Positions 35,463 to 47,468 are shown, counted from the first letter of the stretch. The stretch is 64,000 bases of DNA from Deltaproteobacteria bacterium (GCA_005879805.1 VBKL01000048.1:1-64000), one strand, 5' to 3'. Translations and numbers: made by a program. The notes: generated from the sequence alone by a model not told the origin.

Positions 35463-35515
35463 TTCCCGCTCCTTTGCAGAAGGGCGCGTGGAAGTAGCCT
35501 CGGGCTACGGGCCTG

Positions 35516-35785
35516 TCAAGGTGGCCGTTGCGGGGTCGCGCGACCGCGGAAACGCACGGCGGAGCCGGCGCGCCTGGCCCAGCGGAGCCCTTGCTTGCCC
35601 ACGTCCAACGCCCGCGCCCGGAGACTTCGCGCCCAGGCGAAGTGGGCGCTGAGCAGGGTCAACCCGACGATGATCAGGGGCAGCCCGGGCCCGGGAAGGA
35701 TGAGCAGCAGAACGCCCACGACCAGCAGCACGATCCCGATCGAGATCGTGAGCGCCTTGCGCGCGTGTGCGGTCAGCCTATCCAT
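35516..35785 (-). CDS. PGPGW-type small membrane protein
   Basis: An 89-residue protein with two close transmembrane segments around a LLILPGPGLPLIIVGLTLL motif, characteristic of the putative transmembrane PGPGW family (TIGR02611-like). Basic, Arg-rich C-terminal tail. The biochemical role of the family is unknown. Located 53 nt upstream of lpd in the same direction. Confidence 0.8.
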   Translation of the reverse strand: MDRLTAHARKALTISIGIVLLVVGVLLLILPGPGLPLIIVGLTLLSAHFAWARSLRARALDVGKQGLRWARRAGSAVRFRGRATPQRPP

Positions 35786-35840
35786 CTCGAAGGAGTGAGA
35801 CTTTAGTCCTAGTTACGCAAGCGGAACGGCCGGGCTCGCA

Positions 35841-36707
35841 TCAGCCGCGCCTGACGGGGCTCAGGCCCGCCGATTCGCGGATGGCACTCGCAAGTCCGCC
35901 CCAGTCCCAGTTCTCGCGACCGCGGGCGAGCGCCGCAAGGAAATGATCGCGGGCGATTCCGGCCAGCGGGAGAGGCGAGCGCAACTCATCCGCCGCTTTC
36001 AGCATCAGGTTCACGTCCTTGAGGCCGAGCACCAGCGCGAATCCCGCCGGCTCGAGCTCGGTGTCGGCGATGCGGCCGCCGTAGCCGCGGACCGCCGGGG
36101 CGTCGAGGAACGTCGAGCCGATGAACCGCATCACTTCCCGCGGATCGATGCCGCCCTTCTCGACCAGCGCCAGCGCTTCGCCCAAGGACTCGATGAGCGA
36201 CAGGATGACGAAGTTGCCCGTCAGCTTCACGAGGCTCGCCTGCCACGGCTCGGCGAGCGACAGCGATACCTTGCCGAGGGCGTCGAAGATCGTTGCGAGG
36301 CCGTCGGTCTCGCCCCCGGTCACGATCCAGAGCAGCTTCTTCTCCGCCGCCTCGGGACGGCCGAACACCGGTGCCGCGACATAGCGCTGGCCCCGGGCAG
36401 CGTGCTCGAACGCGAGCCGCCGCGCGAGCGCGATGGAGATGGTGCTCATGCCGAGGTGGGTAGCTCCGCGCGGCAGATGCTCGTAGAGGACGTGGGCGGC
36501 CGACTCGACCGCGGCGTCATCCGCGAGCATCGTCGCGACCACCTGGCAATCGCGCGCGACTTCCTCGATCGAGCGCTTCTCGGCGACGCCCGGCGGCGCC
36601 TTTGCTGGAGTCCGGTTCCAGCCGAGCACCTGGAACCCAGCCGAGGCGAGGTTGTGCGCCATCGGCCGTCCCATGCGGCCGAATCCGAGAAAGCCGATCG
36701 TGTCCAC
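35841..36707 (-). CDS. NAD(P)-dependent 3-hydroxyisobutyrate dehydrogenase family protein
   Basis: A 288-residue beta-hydroxyacid dehydrogenase. N-terminal Rossmann motif IGFLGFGRMGRPMAHNLAS, the substrate-loop motif GATHLGMSTIS, the catalytic Lys region LVKLTGNFVILSLIESLGEAL, and a helical C-terminal half. It could oxidise 3-hydroxyisobutyrate from valine breakdown, which would fit the branched-chain-type E1 genes downstream, but glyoxylate/succinic semialdehyde reductases share this pattern. GTG start. Lies just downstream of the aldehyde dehydrogenase gene (3-nt gap). Confidence 0.85.
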   Translation of the reverse strand: MDTIGFLGFGRMGRPMAHNLASAGFQVLGWNRTPAKAPPGVAEKRSIEEVARDCQVVATMLADDAAVESAAHVLYEHLPRGATHLGMSTISIALARRLAFEHAARGQRYVAAPVFGRPEAAEKKLLWIVTGGETDGLATIFDALGKVSLSLAEPWQASLVKLTGNFVILSLIESLGEALALVEKGGIDPREVMRFIGSTFLDAPAVRGYGGRIADTELEPAGFALVLGLKDVNLMLKAADELRSPLPLAGIARDHFLAALARGRENWDWGGLASAIRESAGLSPVRRG

Positions 36708-36710
36708 GAG

Positions 36711-38321
36711 CTACCGCCCGAACAGGGCACGCAGTCGCGCGCCAAGTCCGTTTCCGATCAGCGTCCCGTAGACCTTGCGACCGAGCCGATATCCCTTCGC
36801 GCCGTACGGGTAGTACCAGAAGGCCGGGAAGTTGAAGCGCTCCAGGTTGACGTGGCGGACCTCGGAGAGATCGCGCAGGCCATGCTTGCCGTGCACCCGC
36901 CCGAGGCCCGAGGCCTTCACCCCGCCCCAAGGTGTCTCGGGCGCGGCGTGCGTGTAGAGCGCGTCGTTGTGCATCACCGTGCCGGCGAGAAGCTGGTTGG
37001 CGACCCGATCCGCCCTCTCGCGATCGCGGGTGAAGACGTACGCTGAGAGGCCGTAGGGCGAGTCGTTGGCGAGGCGCACCGCCTCCTCTTCCGTGCGGAA
37101 GGTGAGGATGGGGAGCATCGGCCCGAAGGTCTCGTCGCGGACGATGGCCATGTCCTGGGTGACGTCGGTGAGCACGGTGGGCTGCACGAAGCGGGCGCCG
37201 TCCAGCGTCACCTTGATCTCGCCGCCCGCCAGCACCTTCGCGCCCCTCGCCTTCGCGTCCTCCAGGTGGCGGCGCACGATGTCGACCTGCATCTGCGTCG
37301 TCATCGCTCCCACGTCGACGTCGTGCCGGTTGGGCTCCCCCTGGCGCAATCCCTTGGCGATGCCGACCACCCGATCGGTGAACGGCTTCGCCACGCTCTC
37401 GTGCACGTAGACGCGCTCCACGGAGGCGCAGGTCTGGCCCGAATTGGCGAAGGCGCCCCAGGCCACCTTGCGCGCGGTCGTTTCCAGATCCGCATCGTCG
37501 AGCACGATGGCGGGATCCTTGCCGCCCAATTCGAGGACGCAGGGGATCATCTGCTCGGCCGCGGCGACGTTGACCTTGCGGCCTGTCGCCACCGACCCCG
37601 TGAAGACGATCATGTTGACGCCCGACTGGATGAGCGCCGCTCCCACGTCGCCGCGCCCATGCACCACCTGGACGAGTCCCCGCGGCACTCCCGCTTCCTC
37701 GAGAAGACTGCGGAGCTTCTCGGCGATGAGCGGGGTGAACTCGCTCGGCTTCAGCACCACGCCGTTCCCGGCGAGAAGCGACATCACCACGTCCCCGCCG
37801 GGGATGGAGAAGGGATAGTTCCAGGGCGAGATGATGCCGATGACGCCGCGCGGGTAGTAGCGCAGGTAGCTCTTCTTGTGCGGGAACATGTGCAGCGGCA
37901 GCTTCTCGTCCCGCAGGATCTTCCGGGCGTGCTTGGCGAAATAGTGGGTCAGATCGGCGACGGGCAGCACCTCCATGAAGAGGGCTTCGTTCTTGGTCTT
38001 GCCGTTCTCGCGCACGATGAGGTCGCCGACCTCTTCGGCGCGGTCGAGGAGCAACTGCTTGAAGGCGAGAAGGATCGCCTCCCGGTCGCGCAGCGGACGG
38101 CCGCTCCCCTCCATTTGCGCGAGCCGGGCGGAGACCGCCGCCTCGCGGACCGGCGCAGGCGTCGAGACGCGCACCTCGCCGACCAGCTTGCCGCTTCCCG
38201 GCTCGTAGACGGCGAGCGTGCCGTGCGGAGTCACCGTCCCTTGCGGGGGGCGAACCGACGGCGCGGAGTCGTCGAAAAGGGGACCGTCGAGCGGAAGGGC
38301 CTGCGAAGCGGTCTCGGCCAT
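36711..38321 (-). CDS. Aldehyde dehydrogenase family protein
   Basis: A 536-residue NAD(P)-dependent aldehyde dehydrogenase. Catalytic Cys in ANSGQTCASVERV, catalytic Glu in VLELGGKDPAIVL, cofactor loop FTGSVATGRKV and the late ETFGPMLPI block are all present. The N-terminus is ~25 residues longer than usual and the C-terminal tail is hydrophobic/basic (GTLIGNGLGARLRALFGR), as in membrane-associated fatty-aldehyde-type enzymes. ATG at 38321 chosen, with AGGAG upstream. Probably an operon with the dehydrogenase below it. Confidence 0.92.
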   Translation of the reverse strand: MAETASQALPLDGPLFDDSAPSVRPPQGTVTPHGTLAVYEPGSGKLVGEVRVSTPAPVREAAVSARLAQMEGSGRPLRDREAILLAFKQLLLDRAEEVGDLIVRENGKTKNEALFMEVLPVADLTHYFAKHARKILRDEKLPLHMFPHKKSYLRYYPRGVIGIISPWNYPFSIPGGDVVMSLLAGNGVVLKPSEFTPLIAEKLRSLLEEAGVPRGLVQVVHGRGDVGAALIQSGVNMIVFTGSVATGRKVNVAAAEQMIPCVLELGGKDPAIVLDDADLETTARKVAWGAFANSGQTCASVERVYVHESVAKPFTDRVVGIAKGLRQGEPNRHDVDVGAMTTQMQVDIVRRHLEDAKARGAKVLAGGEIKVTLDGARFVQPTVLTDVTQDMAIVRDETFGPMLPILTFRTEEEAVRLANDSPYGLSAYVFTRDRERADRVANQLLAGTVMHNDALYTHAAPETPWGGVKASGLGRVHGKHGLRDLSEVRHVNLERFNFPAFWYYPYGAKGYRLGRKVYGTLIGNGLGARLRALFGR

Positions 38322-38387
38322 GGCTGCTCTCCTTGAGGTCCCGCCGTAACGCTCCTTGCCGCAGGATGTCAATGCAGCTTTCTCATC

Positions 38388-38412
38388 GGGGGGCCGGCTC
38401 CGCCTGCCCCCC
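38388..38412. other. GC-rich hairpin in the upstream region of the aldehyde dehydrogenase gene
   Basis: GGGGGGC and GCCCCCC form a 7-bp perfect stem around an 11-nt loop, followed by another C-rich/G-rich block to about 38440. It lies in the divergent gap between the aldehyde dehydrogenase and Fe-S carrier genes. It is not the 53-bp repeat. Function unknown. Confidence 0.5.
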
Positions 38413-38493
38413 GCACCCCCGCGGTCCGCCGCCGGGGACCCACGAGACCCGTCGTCGGCCCGCTTCCCGCCACGCCGGGTTTCGCCTTAGAAC

Positions 38494-38817
38494 ATGGTCC
38501 CGATGGAGTTGCGTTTGACAGGTGCGGCGGCCGAGGCGGTACGCGACCGGGCGCGGGAGGCGGGAGTGTCGGATCATCTGCTCCGCATCGCCGTGGTGGC
38601 GGGCGGGTGCAACGGACTCTCCTACGACCTCTACCTGGTGCCGGAGGCGCTTCCAGACGACGCCGTGGTCGAGTCGTGCGGCGTTCGCGTCGCGGTGGAC
38701 ACGGCGAGCGCGAGGCTCCTCGAGGGAACGCTGGTGGATCTGCGCGGCCGTTCCTTCGTCTTCCAGAACCCCAGGGCGCGCAAATCGTGCTCGTGCGGCG
38801 CGAGCTTCGAGGTCTAG
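38494..38817 (+). CDS. A-type iron-sulfur cluster carrier (IscA/HesB family)
   Basis: A 107-residue protein of the IscA/SufA/ErpA family that carries nascent Fe-S clusters to target proteins. The three cluster cysteines are present: GGCNGLSY near residue 40 and the C-terminal SCSCGASF pair (CxC). Typical length. It could supply LipA or ThiC-like proteins, but so could other carriers. ATG at 38494; an alternative ATG is 9 nt downstream. Confidence 0.92.
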   Translation: MVPMELRLTGAAAEAVRDRAREAGVSDHLLRIAVVAGGCNGLSYDLYLVPEALPDDAVVESCGVRVAVDTASARLLEGTLVDLRGRSFVFQNPRARKSCSCGASFEV

Positions 38818-39129
38818 ATGCCGAAGCTCCTCCGGACCCTAGCCGCGATCCTCACCGTCGCGGTGCTCACTTGCCTCGTCGGGTTCGTGAGGGCACGCGT
38901 CACCGGACCGGCGGAGTCGGCCCGCGGCTGGATGATCGGCCTTCTCGTCTGTTTCGGCGCGATGGGGCTCGCGGCGCTCTACATGGCGGCGGTCGGCGTC
39001 TACCACACCATCCTGGCGCTCTTCGGCTGGGACGGCGGCCCGGGCATCCTGCGCAAGAACCCGCACTACCTTCCAGGAAGCGACGAACCCCTGGCGGACG
39101 ACACGCCGCTCAAACCTCCGCTCAACTGA
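38818..39129 (+). CDS. Small two-helix membrane protein
   Basis: A 103-residue protein with two hydrophobic segments (LAAILTVAVLTCLVGF at about 8-23; GLLVCFGAMGLAALYMAAVG at about 40-60) and a soluble C-terminus ending in Pro/Asp. No recognised family. Starts immediately after the stop of the Fe-S carrier gene, so it is probably co-translated. It converges directly on the permease gene. Confidence 0.6.
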   Translation: MPKLLRTLAAILTVAVLTCLVGFVRARVTGPAESARGWMIGLLVCFGAMGLAALYMAAVGVYHTILALFGWDGGPGILRKNPHYLPGSDEPLADDTPLKPPLN

Positions 39130-40787
39130 TCACTCATCCGTGGAGAGCGCGGCGACGACCGATTCCCGGCGCGTCTCGAAAAGTCGAGCGGCAAAGGCGA
39201 GCAGGCCGCCGTAAGCGAAGCTCATCGCGACGGCCAGTCCTGCGTAGGCGACGGCGGCGGGCAATCCGAGAACCGCGGCGATCGCGAACGGTCCCCAAGC
39301 GGCGAGGCTCAAGAGCAGGAGCGCGAACATGCGCGATCCGACGGGACCGCTCCCTCGCACCCTCCGCAGGCGCATCCCGCGGACCGGTACCGGCCAGAGG
39401 ATGCTGGAGACGTTTCCGACGGTGGCGAGGAGCGGGAAGAGCGCCAGGTGCGCGAGGAGAGCGATCGCCACCTGCTCCGCCGTCACCGGCCCCGTCGCGA
39501 CGGCCACGACGATCAGCGCGGCGAAGATGAGGACCGAGAAGACGTAGGCGACCGCGTTCTTGGCGACGAGGACGGCGCGGGGCGAGACCGGCCAGAGGAA
39601 CCACGCCCGCGCTCCGCCGAGATCGCGCCCGAAACAATTGGTGGCGAGCTCCAGCACGCCGAGGTGCGCGTAGACCGCGGCGAAGAGGAGCGGCTCGCGG
39701 CGGACGAATCCCGCGGCGTCCCGGAAGAAGACCGACCGCAAGACGAGGAAGCCGACCGACACCAGGATGATCTGGAGCCAGCCGACGCGCAGAACCGTCT
39801 TCGCCTCCTTCTCGACGAGCGCGGCGAGGCGGTCGGGGACCCCCGGGATCCGCCAGCCCCTGCTCTTCACCTTCGCCGACGGCGCCACAGTCACCTCGGC
39901 GGGACGCCGCGCTTCCCGGAGCGAGACGACGTGCGCGAGAGAGGCGCTGGCGAGACCTACGGCGAAAAGGAGAAAGGCGAAGGCAAGCGCGGGTAGCACG
40001 GCGCCGCTGGAGACATCCGCCGCGAAATGGGCGGCCCAGCCGGGCGGCGTGTACTCGACCGCCTTCCACGCGCTGCCGGCGAAGAGGCTCCCGACGCCGC
40101 GGCGGCCTGCCTTGGCGAGGCCGAGTTGGAACGAAGTGAACGCCGCGGCGAAGAAAACGACGCTGGCGATGCGGCGCACGGCGGGATGCGCATCGAGCGC
40201 TCCGGAAAGGGTGGCGACGAGGTGCAACAGGCCCGCTACCGCCCAGACGCAGAGGACCTCGGCGCTTAGAAGCGCGACCGGTCCGGGCATGCCGGGAATC
40301 CGCGATCCCGCGAAAGCCATCGCGAAAAGGATCGGCCAGAAGAAGAGCCAGGCCGGATCGAGCAACTCCGCCGCAAAGTTGAGCGCCGACACGAGGCGCG
40401 GAGGCACGGCGAAGACGAGGAAGCGGCGGGGATCGAAGAGGGCGCCGCTTTGTCCGCGGGGAAGCAGCGCGAACCAGATCCGCGCGAGGAGCACGCCCGC
40501 GAGCCAGGTGGCGAAGATGGCTACCGCTCCGCCCCGCGCCTCGACGCGCCCCGGAGCGTGCTGCAACTCGACGGCCTTGCCCCACACCGCCACTGCCACG
40601 CCACAGCTCACCGCGAGGCCGAGCAGGACGGAGAGGATGGAGAGAACGAGCCGCCCCCATTCGCGGCGCCGCGCGATCCTCCGCAGTGACAGCGTGAATC
40701 GCAGCCAGAGGAGCGCCCGGGCCTGGTCGCCGTATCCTCCGGCCTTCGACCTCCGCCCGTCCCCGGCGAGGCCAACTCCTGCCACCG

Positions 40788-40791
<4 letters not shown>
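39130..40791 (-). CDS. ABC transporter permease (ABC-2 type)
   Basis: A 553-residue membrane protein with roughly 12 hydrophobic segments and a long cytosolic loop (about 300-340, LREARRPAEVTVAPSAKVKSRG as part). It pairs with the ATPase gene upstream to export an unknown substrate. The GTG at 40791 overlaps the ATPase stop (GTGA). The first ~20 codons (40734-40783) coincide with a diverged copy of the dispersed repeat, so the natural start may have been replaced or extended. No substrate-specific motif is visible. Confidence 0.85.
40734..40783 (+). repeat. Diverged copy of the palindromic repeat inside the permease 5' end
   Basis: Aligns over ~50 nt with the intergenic copy at 42935-42984: CTCCGGCCTTCGACCTCCGC here against CTCCGGCCTGCGGCCTCCAC there, then CCCGTC, GGC, GCC and CTCCT in register. 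It overlaps the start of the permease coding region. Confidence 0.55.
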
Positions 40792-43039
<2,248 letters not shown>

Positions 43040-45151
43040 CTAGTTGCTGCCTGTCGAGCTGCCGCCGCCGCGGATCTCGCCCACGATCCGGCTCGCGCCG
43101 TAGATGTGATCGAGCGCCTCCATCAGCGCCGGGCTCGACACCGAGACCGACCGGTTCACGCTTGGATCGAACCAGTACTCGCCGCCGAGCGACTGGATGT
43201 TTCCGTCGAAGATGAGGCCGACGACCTCCAGCTTGGCATTGAAGAGCGGCGAGCCGCTGTTCCCGCCGATGATGTCGTTGCTCGTCGCCAGATCGAACGG
43301 CGTGTTCAAGTTGAGCCGCCCGTCTTGCTTGGCGACGTTCCAGCTCTTCGGCAGCGCGAATGGCTCGCGCCCCGTGGCGCGGTCGAACGCTCCGCCCATG
43401 GCGGTGATCGGGTTCACGTGGTGGCCGTTCTCGTCGTATCCCTCGACCGATCCGTAGCTCAAGCGGAGCGTGAAGGTCGCGTCCGGATAGTTGCTGGTGC
43501 CTTCGAGCTTGAACCGGGCCTTCGCGATCTTGCCCTGGTTGCGCTTCTCCACCGAGTCGACTCCGTGCTCGTACGCCGCGCGAACCTCGCGGGCGGCCGG
43601 ATCCACCAGGCGGGCGAGCTGGATCATCGGATCGTTCGAAGCGTCGATGGCCGCCTTGCCGCCTTCGAAGAGCTGCTTGCGGACGGCGAGGTCCTTGAGC
43701 TTGCTCCCCGTCACGAGCTCGCGAGCGAGGTCATCCGGCGACCTGGTGCCGAACACCTTGCGCACGAGCGCGTCGTCGGGACCGAGCACTTCGCGGAGCT
43801 TGGTGAGGGCGAAGCGCAAAGCCTCCATCTCGTAGTCGTCATGCACGGGGGCGGAGGAGAAGAGCTTCTGCTTCAGCGCCGGCAGCGCGGAGTCGACGTA
43901 CTCGCGGAGCCGCTCCTCGTTGGGCTTCTGCAGCTCTTCCGCGGCGCGAACGAGATAGCGGGCATTCCGGAAGTACGTCGTATTGATCACGCTGAAGCCG
44001 CGCGGCCGGATGAAGGTGCCGGAGTTGGTCGGCCCTCCTTCCAGCGTGTAGAGGCGATCGTGGAGCTCTTTCGCCTTCTCCACCGACCTGGCGATCTCGT
44101 CCCAGGCGCCGGCCACCGCCTTCGTTCCCTTGGTCTTCTGCTGCAGCGCCTGCTCGGTCCGCTCTTTCAGGTTGAAGAGCTTGGGATCGATCAGCGCCTC
44201 GCGGCGTCCCTTGAGCGCCTTGTAGCTGTTCTCGACGGTGAAGAGGTCCGCTTCCGCGGTGCGGTGCTGCTCGGGACCGCGGCGTGTGTACTCGGTCAAG
44301 AAGCCGCGCACCTGCGCGTAATACGTCAGCGAGTCGGGAAGGGCCACGTCGCGCTCGTAGCGGAGCTGCGCGACGGTCAGCTCCCGATCGGTCCCGCCCG
44401 GATGGCCGGAGACGAAGGTGAGGTCGCCGTCCTTGGCGCCCCCCTGCGACCACCGGAAGTAATGGTCGGTATGGAAAGGCTTCCCGTCGTCGTAGGCGCG
44501 GAGGAACGACACGTCGAGGTCGTAGCGCGGGAAGTTGAAGTTGTCGGGATCGCCGCCGAAGAAGGCGATGGCGAACTCGGGCGCGAAGACGAGGCGCACG
44601 TCCTGGAAGCGGCGGTACTTGTACAGATCGTAGCGGCCGCCGTGGTAGAGCGTGACGACGTCGCAGCGCACCTTGGCGTCGCCGCCGGCGCACTCCTTCT
44701 CGATCTTCGCCAGCGCGCCCTTCTCGGCCTTGCCGAACTTCTCGCCGGAAAGCCCGTCTGTCGCCGCGGTCACCCGCGAGGTGACGTCGGAGATCTGCAC
44801 GAGCTGGTTGAGCTCGATCTCCGGGCACTTCACCTCCTCTGGCTGCGTCTTCGCGTAGAAGCCTTCCTTGACGAAGTCCCTGTCCTTGGTCGAGAGCTGC
44901 TCGATACAGGTGTGGGCGCAGTGGTGGTTGGTCATCACCAGTCCGTCGGCGGAGACGAAGCTGCCCGAGCAGCCTCCAGCGAGCCGGACAGACGAGAGCC
45001 GCGCCGCCTCGAGCCAGCGGTCGTCGGGGTTGAATCCGTACTTCTTGGAAACCTTGTCCTTCGGGAAATTGTCGTAGGTCCACATGCCTTCGTCGGCGCG
45101 CGCGGCGAATGCCACAGCGAGCCCGAAAGCGAGCGCAGCCAATCGATTCAT
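43040..45151 (-). CDS. S46 family serine peptidase (dipeptidyl-peptidase DPP7/DPP11 type)
   Basis: A 703-residue exported peptidase that removes dipeptides from N-termini. Signal peptide (MNRLAALAFGLAVAFAARA). The catalytic His lies in LVMTNHHCAHTC, and the catalytic Ser in the GGNSGSPLFN block near residue 640; the S46 features YDNFPKD and GGDPDNFNFPRYDLD are present. The residue deciding DPP7 (hydrophobic) or DPP11 (acidic) specificity could not be assigned by eye. ATG at 45151 chosen. A periplasmic role in amino-acid uptake from peptides would fit a proteolytic soil bacterium. Confidence 0.92.
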   Translation of the reverse strand: MNRLAALAFGLAVAFAARADEGMWTYDNFPKDKVSKKYGFNPDDRWLEAARLSSVRLAGGCSGSFVSADGLVMTNHHCAHTCIEQLSTKDRDFVKEGFYAKTQPEEVKCPEIELNQLVQISDVTSRVTAATDGLSGEKFGKAEKGALAKIEKECAGGDAKVRCDVVTLYHGGRYDLYKYRRFQDVRLVFAPEFAIAFFGGDPDNFNFPRYDLDVSFLRAYDDGKPFHTDHYFRWSQGGAKDGDLTFVSGHPGGTDRELTVAQLRYERDVALPDSLTYYAQVRGFLTEYTRRGPEQHRTAEADLFTVENSYKALKGRREALIDPKLFNLKERTEQALQQKTKGTKAVAGAWDEIARSVEKAKELHDRLYTLEGGPTNSGTFIRPRGFSVINTTYFRNARYLVRAAEELQKPNEERLREYVDSALPALKQKLFSSAPVHDDYEMEALRFALTKLREVLGPDDALVRKVFGTRSPDDLARELVTGSKLKDLAVRKQLFEGGKAAIDASNDPMIQLARLVDPAAREVRAAYEHGVDSVEKRNQGKIAKARFKLEGTSNYPDATFTLRLSYGSVEGYDENGHHVNPITAMGGAFDRATGREPFALPKSWNVAKQDGRLNLNTPFDLATSNDIIGGNSGSPLFNAKLEVVGLIFDGNIQSLGGEYWFDPSVNRSVSVSSPALMEALDHIYGASRIVGEIRGGGSSTGSN

Positions 45152-45236
45152 GTGCGTCCCTTTCCGCCCTGGCAGCGGAGAGTGTCCGAGAGTGAGGGGG
45201 CGGGTTTTGCCGGAACGGGCGCCGCCCGTCAAGCCG

Positions 45237-46436
45237 CTACGGGGCGGGAATGGCGGCGAGTAGATTGCCCAGTTTGCCGAGCTCCGTAGCGGTTTCCGTA
45301 TCGGCCAGCCACTCTGCCGGGAAGTGACGCTGCGCACGCAAGAAAGCGTCCAGTTGCGCGTCCCGGCCGTAGAGGGCGGACGCGGCGGCGACCGCCCGCA
45401 CGAGCCCTGCCCGGACCGACGACGCCTCGGTCGTCTGCCGGGCGATCTCCACCTCGGCGCTGGCCTCCGCGAGGTGCTGGCGATCGTGCAGGCGGAGGTT
45501 CTCCCGCCGGCTCACCATGGACAAGGAGTCGAGAAAGCGAGCGAGGTTCTCGGTGGTGAGCTTGATCTCGCGCACCCGAGGCGGGGTTTCCAGCGAAAGG
45601 GCGTGCAGCTCGGTGCGCGTCTCGAGGAAGATGCGCTTGTCCGCGGTGCGCAGCGCAGCCAACGCCCGCGTGCGGCTGAAGGCCTGCACGTCCCGGAGCG
45701 CCTCGCCGAGAACCGTGGCGAGGCGATCGTCGGGCGTGGCGGCAATGCGGCGGGCGTGGCCGCGGAAGAGGAAGGCGAGGTTGGTCGCGGCGTTCCTCAC
45801 CAGGAGCGCCTGGGAGAGATCCATCGCGTAGCCGGGCACGACGTTGATGCGCTCGACGTCCTCGACCGTGGAGGCAAGCTGGTAGATGAGCTCTCCGATT
45901 CCCGCTCGCAGGCGGCCGCGGAATTCCAGGAGGTCGGAAATCAAGTTCCAGGTGTCCGAGACCACGCTCGGGTTGCGCAGGCGCTCTCCCAGGCGGGTGA
46001 CGTCGCGCCGCAGACCCATGGAGACCGCGGAGACCATGCCCGCGATCTCCTCCTCTTTCGACGGTGGGCGTTCGGCGACGGAATCGCTGCTCGCGGATCC
46101 GAAAGCCGCGTCGAGGCCGGCGTCGAGGTCGCCCTCCGCTCGCGGCGGAAAGACCTCCTCCGCGACCGCCACCAGGCGGTTGACGCTCTCGACCGTCTCG
46201 CTCATCACCGGCGCAAGCTCTTCCCACAGGGCAAGCGTGTGCGACCCGGCAGAGGAGCCCGCCTCGAAACGGACCAGATCGACCTCGGCGAGTTGCAGGA
46301 TCGATTCCGCTGCTCCGAAGAGGAGGCGGTTCACCCGCTCGCGGAGGGCGGGCGGAAATCGAGCGGCGAGATCACGAAGCCGTTCTTCGACGTCGCGGGC
46401 GGCCGCATCTTCGGGAGGAAGAATCCCGACCGGCAT
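45237..46436 (-). CDS. Conserved-looking hypothetical helical protein
   Basis: A 399-residue soluble protein that is almost entirely alpha-helical (LRERVNRLLFGAAESILQLA; LGERLRNPSVVSDTWNLISD; FLRAQRHFPAEWL). No Walker, zinc or catalytic motif is seen, and there is no signal peptide or membrane segment. I do not recognise a family. It lies between the S46 peptidase and the RpoH-like sigma gene, all on the minus strand. Codon use looks like its neighbours, so it is a real gene. Confidence 0.7.
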   Translation of the reverse strand: MPVGILPPEDAAARDVEERLRDLAARFPPALRERVNRLLFGAAESILQLAEVDLVRFEAGSSAGSHTLALWEELAPVMSETVESVNRLVAVAEEVFPPRAEGDLDAGLDAAFGSASSDSVAERPPSKEEEIAGMVSAVSMGLRRDVTRLGERLRNPSVVSDTWNLISDLLEFRGRLRAGIGELIYQLASTVEDVERINVVPGYAMDLSQALLVRNAATNLAFLFRGHARRIAATPDDRLATVLGEALRDVQAFSRTRALAALRTADKRIFLETRTELHALSLETPPRVREIKLTTENLARFLDSLSMVSRRENLRLHDRQHLAEASAEVEIARQTTEASSVRAGLVRAVAAASALYGRDAQLDAFLRAQRHFPAEWLADTETATELGKLGNLLAAIPAP

Positions 46437-46490
46437 TGCGGCTTGCTAGCACATGCCGTCCCGGAGTCGTGACCAAATCGCTGCGGGGAG

Positions 46491-46528
46491 CGCCAAAAGG
46501 AAGGGCGCGTCCCTTTCGAGACGCGCCC
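46491..46528 (-). terminator. Rho-independent terminator of the RpoH-like sigma gene
   Basis: On the minus strand a GGGCGCGTC/GACGCGCCC 9-bp stem is followed by TTCCTTTTGG, a T-rich tail. It begins 32 nt after the sigma stop codon. Confidence 0.75.
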
Positions 46529-46559
46529 CGAAGCTAGCGAGCCTGCGCGACGGCGCTGC

Positions 46560-47270
46560 TTATGCCGCTTCCTCGAAGTCCGCCAGGTACCGGCTGAGGA
46601 AGCTGCGCGTGCTCTTCTCCACCTGCCGGACGCGCTCGCGGGAAAGGCCCCACTGCTTGCCGAGGTCCTCGAGCGTCCGCGGATCCTCCTGCGTCAGGCG
46701 GTCGTTCAAGATGTCCCAGGCCAGTTCGCCCATGCGCTTGCGGACGCGGCCGAGAGCGCTGCGCACGTCCTTCTGCCGCTCGGCGCGGATGACCTGCTCG
46801 TCAGGCGTCGGCCCTTCGTCCTTCAACCGGTCGAGGTGGGTCGACTCGCCCTCGGGGTCGAGAGACTCCTCGAGCGAGATGTCGCGCGGCGGAAGTCCGC
46901 CGTGAGGCATCGTCCGGCGCACCGCCGAAGGACCGTCCTTCAGCGAGCGCGTGATGTAGGCGCGGATCCACCAGACCGCGTACGTGGAGAAGCGGTTGCC
47001 CTTCTCCGGGTCGAAGTGCTCGATGGCCTTCAACAGGCCGTAGTTGCCCTCCTGCACGAGATCCTCGAGGCGGACGCCGCGGCCCATGAACTTGCGGGCC
47101 ACGGAGATGACGAGGCTCAGGTTGTGCAGGACGAGCTTTTCCTGCGCGCGCTTGTCGCCCTTGCGGGCCTTCCGCGTGACCACGAGCTCCGTCTCCCGAT
47201 CGAACGGGGGATGGGCCCGGATCAGCTTGATCAGGGGCGCGAGGTCGTCGAACTCGCTGCGATCGCGCAT
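46560..47270 (-). CDS. RNA polymerase sigma factor, RpoH/SigB type
   Basis: A 236-residue sigma-70 family factor without region 1.1. Region 2: LVLHNLSLVISVARKFMGRG, VRLEDLVQEGNYGLLKAIE, FSTYAVWWIRAYITRSL. Region 4 ends in TLEDLGKQWGLSRERVRQVE. Length and pattern fit the RpoH-like SigB/SigC/SigD/SigE group of myxobacteria, which serve in heat shock or development; which one cannot be told. ATG at 47270 preceded by GGACGGAG. No anti-sigma gene is adjacent. Confidence 0.9.
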   Translation of the reverse strand: MRDRSEFDDLAPLIKLIRAHPPFDRETELVVTRKARKGDKRAQEKLVLHNLSLVISVARKFMGRGVRLEDLVQEGNYGLLKAIEHFDPEKGNRFSTYAVWWIRAYITRSLKDGPSAVRRTMPHGGLPPRDISLEESLDPEGESTHLDRLKDEGPTPDEQVIRAERQKDVRSALGRVRKRMGELAWDILNDRLTQEDPRTLEDLGKQWGLSRERVRQVEKSTRSFLSRYLADFEEAA

Positions 47271-47468
47271 TCTCTCTGCTCCGTCCTTTCCCTTTCCTTC
47301 GAGAACGCCTGGCGGCCTGCAAAGATCCCGACCGCGTGAAGCCTCTTTCCGACCACGTTTCTTCTGATGCCGAACGCCGCAGTGTGTTGCTGATTCCTTT
47401 TCGCGGCGTTATGACGCACGGTTCATCTGAGAACAACCCGGGTCCATCCGGCTAAATACCCGAAAACT

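Noticed and set aside
45194-45232. Further copy of the palindromic repeat upstream of the S46 peptidase
   Set aside because: GCGGGTTTTGCCGGAACGGG resembles the repeat core, but the rest does not align well enough to be sure.
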